Source of the DNA: Microbacterium hominis NBRC 15708
GTDB lineage: Bacteria; Actinomycetota; Actinomycetes; Actinomycetales; Microbacteriaceae
DNA length: 64,000 bases
Assembly: GCF_001592125.1 (NCBI RefSeq)
Contig: NZ_BCWI01000012.1
Coordinates: 56,355 to 120,354, forward strand
Reading direction: 5' to 3'
The translations under genes and the position numbers were made by a program. Within the stretch, counting starts at the first letter, position 1; every line of letters begins with the position of its first letter. The notes below the pieces were generated by a model, which saw only the letters and a list, made by a program, of their open reading frames with translations, did no database searches and was not told the DNA's origin. Shown here one piece after another: positions 60,212 to 64,000 of the stretch.

Positions 60212-60291
60212 CCGAGCCGCTATCCTCCGGCCGAGCCGCCATGCTTTGGACTGCCCGCGACATAGCGGCTCGGCCACAGCATGGCGGCTCG
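60212..60291. repeat. Interleaved inverted repeats after dnaE2 (A-B-A'-B')
   Basis: CCGAGCCGCTAT (60212-60223) pairs with ATAGCGGCTCGG (60262-60273), and CGAGCCGCCATGCT (60232-60245) pairs with AGCATGGCGGCTCG (60278-60291). The order is interleaved, so both stems at once would make a pseudoknot; alternatively B-B' alone forms a 14-bp hairpin. It lies between dnaE2 and the convergent alsD and may end both transcripts. Confidence 0.6.
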
Positions 60292-60311
60292 CCGGAACGC
60301 GGCGCGCGGGG

Positions 60312-61043
60312 TCAGGGGAGGGGAGCGTGCTGCTCGGTCTTCGCGAGCTGGGCGGCCAGGTCCTCGGGGGCGAGGGCGGCCTCGCGGAACTCCGTCGTCA
60401 ACGGCAGGCGCAGATGCAGGTCGGTGCACAGGCACAGCTCGACCGTGCCGTGCTCGAGGGTGAAGTCGAGCACGTGGCCGCCGCGGGTGCGTCCGTCGTC
60501 GATGAAGTGCGCGTGGCATCCGGGCACGCCGATGCCCTGCTCGTACAGAGGCGTGCGGAAGGCGACGATCGTGCCGTCGACGTCGTCGAACTCGAGCACG
60601 GCGTCGTCGTCGGTCGCTTCCGTCATGGGGCGGTACGGCTTCTGCTGCCGGGTGACCGTCCGCGCCGTCACGCGGTGGAACCGCCCGGTGATGCGCAGCG
60701 CGTACATGTAGTTGGCCGAGGCGGTGATCGCATCGATCGCGGCCGAGGCCTCCGCGCGCGTGGCCCCGTCGGGCAGCGAGCGGGTGATCGTGGGGACGAA
60801 GTCGGTCACCACCGCATACGGCGTGGCGGAGTCGGCGGATGCCGCGGCCGCCGTGCCGTCGCCGCGCAGCCGGTACGCGACACCGTCGACGACGACCATC
60901 TCTCCGTCGAGGGCGTTGAACGTGCCGATGCCGAAGTCGCCGTGGCCGAGCAGCTCGCCGACGGTCATGTCGTCTTCGTAGATGCCGTCCAGCAGCGCGG
61001 CCATCAGGCTCGTCTGGAACAGGGTGTGGCGTTCAGCGCTCAT
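60312..61043 (-). CDS. alsD: Alpha-acetolactate decarboxylase
   Basis: A 243-residue zinc enzyme that converts acetolactate to acetoin. The zinc His residues are in GCHAHFIDDGRTRGGHVLDF; HTLFQTSLMAALLDGIYEDDMTVGEL and HGDFGIGTFNALDGEMVV are N-terminal family segments. GAAAGGA lies 7 nt before the ATG at 61043. It follows alsS by 41 nt in a two-gene operon. Also called budA. Confidence 0.95.
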   Translation of the reverse strand: MSAERHTLFQTSLMAALLDGIYEDDMTVGELLGHGDFGIGTFNALDGEMVVVDGVAYRLRGDGTAAAASADSATPYAVVTDFVPTITRSLPDGATRAEASAAIDAITASANYMYALRITGRFHRVTARTVTRQQKPYRPMTEATDDDAVLEFDDVDGTIVAFRTPLYEQGIGVPGCHAHFIDDGRTRGGHVLDFTLEHGTVELCLCTDLHLRLPLTTEFREAALAPEDLAAQLAKTEQHAPLP

Positions 61044-61084
61044 GCGCGGTCCTTTCGGGACGAGAGGCGAAGAGGAGGGGGAGG

Positions 61085-62842
61085 TCACAGCAGCACGTCG
61101 GCGAGGAGGTCGCCGCCGAGACGGCGGAGGTTGTCGCGGTAGTCGACGGGCACGTCGATGACGGACGGCCCGGGCTCGGCGAGGGCCGCGACGATCGTCG
61201 GGACGAGATCCTCGACCCGGGTCACGCGATGTCCGTGCGCCCCGAACGACTCGGCGAAGGCCACGACGTCGTAGGCGCCGAGCTCCACGGCCGCGGTGCG
61301 CCCGTACTTCTCGACCTGCTGGAACGCCACCATGTCGTACGCCGAGTCGTTGAAGACGATGTGCGTGAAGCTCGCCCCGACCCGCACCGCGGTCTCCAGC
61401 TCGACGGCGGAGTAGAGGAAGCCGCCGTCGCCCGAGACGGAGAGCACCGGGTCGCCCGCGTCGGCGAGACTCGCCGCGATCGCCCACGGGAGTGCCACCC
61501 CCAGCGTCTGCTGCCCGTTCGAGAACATCAACGAGCGCGGCCGGTAGGTGCGGAAGTGGCGCGCCATGTACAGGTAGTTCGATCCCACGTCGCAGAGCAC
61601 GGTGGCCTCGTCGGGCAGGGCGGCGCGGATGCCGGCGACCACCGCGACCGGATCGAGACCGAACGCGTCGTCGTGGTGCGGGTCGCCGAGGTCGGTGTTC
61701 TCCGCCAGCCGCGTGCGTTCGCGTTCGACGATGACCGCCGTCGCCGCATCGCGCTGCGGGATGCCGCCGCGCGTGTGCAGCGCGCGCGTCAGATCGGTGA
61801 GCGTGGTGGCCAGGTCGCCGAGGAGCTCGACGTCCGGCCGGTAGTCGTTGTCGATGTCAGCCGCGACGGTGTCCACGTGCACGATCCGGCGTTCCTTGCC
61901 GAGGTTCCACTCGGCGGGCACGAACTCCACCGGGTCGTAGCCGAGCGTCAGCACGAGATCGGCGTGGTGCAGAAGGACGTCGCCCGGCTGGTTGCGGGCG
62001 AAGCCCACGCGGCCCAGGTAGTGGTCCTCGAGGTCGCGCGAGATGATCCCTGCGGCCTGGAACGTCTCGACCACCGGCAGGCCCGTCGCGCGCAGCAGCG
62101 CGTGCAGCGCGTCGACCGTGCGCGGGTCGCCGCTGCGCGCCCCCGCCAGCACGACCGGGAACCGCGCCTCGCGCAGCAGCGCCGCGGCCCGGTCGACGGA
62201 GTCGGCGGCCGCCCCGCCCACCGCCGCCGGCACGATCGGCTCGGTGAAGCCGACGGCGGTCGTCGCGGTCGACACGTCGTAGGGGAGCACGACGGCCGCC
62301 GCGCCGCGCGGCTCCCGCGTGGCGGCGCGGAACGCGTTGACGATCGCTTCGGCGACGTTGTCGGCCGCGGTGACCTCGGCGGCCGAGACGGTCACCGTCT
62401 GCAGCATGCCGACGGCATCCATCGCCTGATGGGCCCGCTTGAGGTGCTGCGACCGTGAGACGGCGCCGCAGATCGCGACGACGGGGTCGCCCTCGGTCGT
62501 CGCCGTCAGCAGTCCCGTCGCGAGGTTCGCCGTGCCGGGCCCGCTCGTGACGAGGACGACGCCCGGGATGCCGGTGAGACGCCCCACCGCGGCGGCCATG
62601 AAGACGGCGTTCTGCTCGGTGCGGCAGGTGATCAGCTGCGGTGCGCCGGCGACGCCCTGTACGGCGGCGAGGGCGTCGAAGACGGGGTCGATCTTGGCGC
62701 CCGGGACGCCGAACACCCAGCGCACGCCGTGGGCGCGCAGCACCTCGACGACACGGTCGGCGGCACGGGTCCCGACGGGCGGGGCGGTGACGGCGGCGGT
62801 GGCAGCCGCTGGGGACGGGGCGAGGACCGGCGCGATGCTCAT
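61085..62842 (-). CDS. alsS: Catabolic acetolactate synthase
   Basis: A 585-residue ThDP enzyme that joins two pyruvates to acetolactate. The ThDP Glu is in TCRTEQNAVFMAA, the ThDP/Mg motif is GDGGFLYSAVELETAVR...NDSAYDMV, and FQQVEKYGR is typical of the catabolic FAD-independent type. ATG at 62842, with GGAG upstream, is used; it leaves a 25-residue Ala/Pro-rich N-terminal extension. Paired with alsD and divergent from alsR, so it belongs to the acetoin pathway, not to branched-chain amino acid synthesis. Confidence 0.94.
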   Translation of the reverse strand: MSIAPVLAPSPAAATAAVTAPPVGTRAADRVVEVLRAHGVRWVFGVPGAKIDPVFDALAAVQGVAGAPQLITCRTEQNAVFMAAAVGRLTGIPGVVLVTSGPGTANLATGLLTATTEGDPVVAICGAVSRSQHLKRAHQAMDAVGMLQTVTVSAAEVTAADNVAEAIVNAFRAATREPRGAAAVVLPYDVSTATTAVGFTEPIVPAAVGGAAADSVDRAAALLREARFPVVLAGARSGDPRTVDALHALLRATGLPVVETFQAAGIISRDLEDHYLGRVGFARNQPGDVLLHHADLVLTLGYDPVEFVPAEWNLGKERRIVHVDTVAADIDNDYRPDVELLGDLATTLTDLTRALHTRGGIPQRDAATAVIVERERTRLAENTDLGDPHHDDAFGLDPVAVVAGIRAALPDEATVLCDVGSNYLYMARHFRTYRPRSLMFSNGQQTLGVALPWAIAASLADAGDPVLSVSGDGGFLYSAVELETAVRVGASFTHIVFNDSAYDMVAFQQVEKYGRTAAVELGAYDVVAFAESFGAHGHRVTRVEDLVPTIVAALAEPGPSVIDVPVDYRDNLRRLGGDLLADVLL

Positions 62843-62897
62843 GACTCCATGCTCCGCCCGGCGAGCGGTGCGAGGAAGACGGCGTTCGCGATGCGAC

Positions 62898-62916
62898 TCA
62901 TCTGCTGCGCAGATGA
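62898..62916. promoter_or_regulatory. Palindromic operator between alsS and alsR
   Basis: TCATCTGC-TGC-GCAGATGA, a perfect 8-bp-arm palindrome in the 107-nt divergent gap. It contains ATCTG-N5-CAGAT, a LysR-type geometry, and lies about 33 nt before the alsR start and 56 nt before alsS. Likely the AlsR binding site. Confidence 0.6.
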
Positions 62917-62949
62917 TTTCGGGCTGCACGGAGGGAGGATGATCGAGAT

Positions 62950-63873
62950 ATGGATGTGCGTCACCTCTCCGTGTTCGTCGCGGTCGCGCAGGAGTTGAGC
63001 TTCACGCGCGCCGCCGATCGCCTGCTGCTGGCGCAGTCGGCGGTCTCGACGACCGTGCGCGATCTCGAACGCGAACTGGGGGTCGAGCTGTTCGACCGTT
63101 CGCATCGGCAGATCCGCCTGACGGGTGCGGGTGAGGAGCTGCTGACCCGCGCGCAGCAGGTCCTCGAGCAGGTGCGCGAGCTCGGGGAAGCCGTCGCGGC
63201 GGCGGCCACAGAACTGCGCGGCGCCGTCACCATGGGGCTCATGACGGGGGTCGACCTCGTCGACGTGCCGGGGCTGCTGGGTCGCTATCACGAGCGGCAT
63301 CCGGCCGTCGCGGTGCAGCTGCGGGCGACCGGGCTCGGCTCGACGGGCCTGGTGGCGCAGCTGGAGAGGGGCGAGATCGACGTGGCGCTCCTCTCCGTCG
63401 TTGACGGGCTTCCCGCGACACTGCGGGGCGAGGTCGTCGCCTCGTCGCCGTACGTGCTCGTCGTGCCCGACGGCCACCCCGCGGCAGACCGCGACCGCGT
63501 CGCTCTCGGCGAGCTGGAGGGGGAGAGCTTCATCGACCTCCCGCCCGGCTACGGGTCGCGACGCATCGTCGACGACGCGTTCGCCCACGCCGGAGTGTCG
63601 CGGCGTGTGCTCATCGAGGTCGCCGATCTCTCGACGGCGGCCACCTACGTGCCACAGGGTCTCGGTCTGGCCATCGTGCCGGAGTTCGCGGCGGCCGCGG
63701 CATCCGCGAGGGCGTCGGTGGCGCACCGCGGTCGGATGCCGGTGCGCACCGTGCCGCTGGACGGCGCCGTACCCGCGTTCGCCGTCTCGCTCGCGTGGGC
63801 GCGGCGACGTCCGCTCAGCTCCGCCGCGCAGGCGCTCGTCGAGCTCCTGCGCAGCGAGCTGCTCCCCGCGTGA
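62950..63873 (+). CDS. alsR: LysR-family regulator, AlsR-like
   Basis: A 307-residue LysR regulator (MDVRHLSVFVAVAQELSFTRAADRLLLAQSAVSTTVRDLE, wing LFDRSHRQIRLT; effector domain from about residue 90). Divergent from alsSD as alsR is in Bacillus, so it probably activates acetoin formation, in response to acetate or low pH in the known case. GATGAT lies 6 nt before the ATG at 62950, a weak leaderless -10. The symbol is given from context rather than close sequence similarity. Confidence 0.85.
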   Translation: MDVRHLSVFVAVAQELSFTRAADRLLLAQSAVSTTVRDLERELGVELFDRSHRQIRLTGAGEELLTRAQQVLEQVRELGEAVAAAATELRGAVTMGLMTGVDLVDVPGLLGRYHERHPAVAVQLRATGLGSTGLVAQLERGEIDVALLSVVDGLPATLRGEVVASSPYVLVVPDGHPAADRDRVALGELEGESFIDLPPGYGSRRIVDDAFAHAGVSRRVLIEVADLSTAATYVPQGLGLAIVPEFAAAAASARASVAHRGRMPVRTVPLDGAVPAFAVSLAWARRRPLSSAAQALVELLRSELLPA

Positions 63874-63903
63874 GGCCGCCACGCGCGGGTGGCGGGGGTG
63901 AGG

Positions 63904-64000
63904 CGTTTCGACTCGGGCCTGGGGCCCTCGCTCAACGACCGGGCGGCGGTGACGTGCGGGTGGCGGGGGTGGGGCGTTTCGACTCGGGCCTGGGGCCCTC
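63904..64000. repeat. Two copies of the interspersed repeat, alternative core, second cut by edge
   Basis: 63904-63942 has CGTTTCGACTCG and CTCGCTCAACGACCGG at its ends, as the inverted copy at 31105, but a GGCCTGGGGCC centre instead of the usual one. The same sequence begins again at 63975 and runs off the window. Both lie downstream of alsR. Confidence 0.85.

Overview
The window is high-GC actinobacterial DNA, most likely from a Microbacterium-like member of the Microbacteriaceae. The support is the strong G/C bias at third codon positions, a HrcA/CIRCE-controlled stand-alone groEL, a DtxR/IdeR-type regulator, WXG100, DUF3263, DUF3027 and XPB helicase genes, the ImuA'-ImuB-DnaE2 mutasome with an actinobacterial LexA box, and many genes whose -10 hexamer (TAnnnT) lies 5-8 nt upstream of the start codon, implying leaderless mRNAs. 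Species cannot be fixed from sequence reading alone.

Region 1 (1-20.8 kb) is a catabolic island for protocatechuate and hydroaromatic acids. A LysR gene, cut by the left edge, is divergent from a ligJ-ligK-ligI-ligAB-ligC operon that encodes every step of the protocatechuate 4,5-cleavage route to pyruvate and oxaloacetate, with the two ring-cleavage subunits fused. An aldo/keto reductase and a leaderless-peptide (cytosolic) binding-protein-like gene end the operon. Then come a tightly overlapped minus-strand operon (YciI-like, zinc dehydrogenase, FAD dehydrogenase, Gfo/Idh oxidoreductase), a divergent SDR gene, a catabolic shikimate/quinate dehydrogenase with a ShiA-like transporter and LysR regulator, and a second minus-strand operon (two FAD dehydrogenases, a TIM-barrel protein that could be a 3-dehydroshikimate dehydratase, and a VOC protein). 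Together they suggest quinate/shikimate-type acids being imported, oxidised and funnelled to protocatechuate.

Region 2 (20.9-40.3 kb) is housekeeping: a tiny leaderless ORF, a DMT transporter, nitroreductase, msrB, DUF2332, DUF3263, LytR_C, cold-shock protein, groEL, WXG100, a two-component system, a CPBP protease, an interspersed-repeat array, XPB helicase and a partner protein, a second cold-shock protein with DUF3027, serC, an IdeR-like regulator, an M23 peptidase behind a structured leader, a short structured transcript, and an HNH nuclease.

Region 3 (40.3-54.1 kb) is a second catabolic island. An XRE-cupin regulator is divergent from an FAD oxidase/creatininase-family/PNPOx-family operon. 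Beside it are two paralogous Cys-rich plus MTHFR-like fusions, a cyclodeaminase-family gene, a NitT/TauT-type ABC importer, a cytosine-deaminase-like amidohydrolase, an orphan phthalate-dioxygenase-type reductase and a divergent 8-oxoguanine-deaminase-like protein. Two intergenic regions share a near-identical 17-nt GntR/FadR-type palindrome, linking uptake, deamination and one-carbon folate genes into a putative regulon. I infer use of a methylated nitrogen compound, but the substrate is not established.

Region 4 (54.1-64 kb) holds the LexA-controlled mutasome, whose dnaE2 has absorbed an in-frame copy of the interspersed repeat, and an acetoin module (alsD, alsS, divergent alsR), ending in more copies of the repeat. 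No rRNA, tRNA, insertion sequence, prophage or CRISPR array was recognised.
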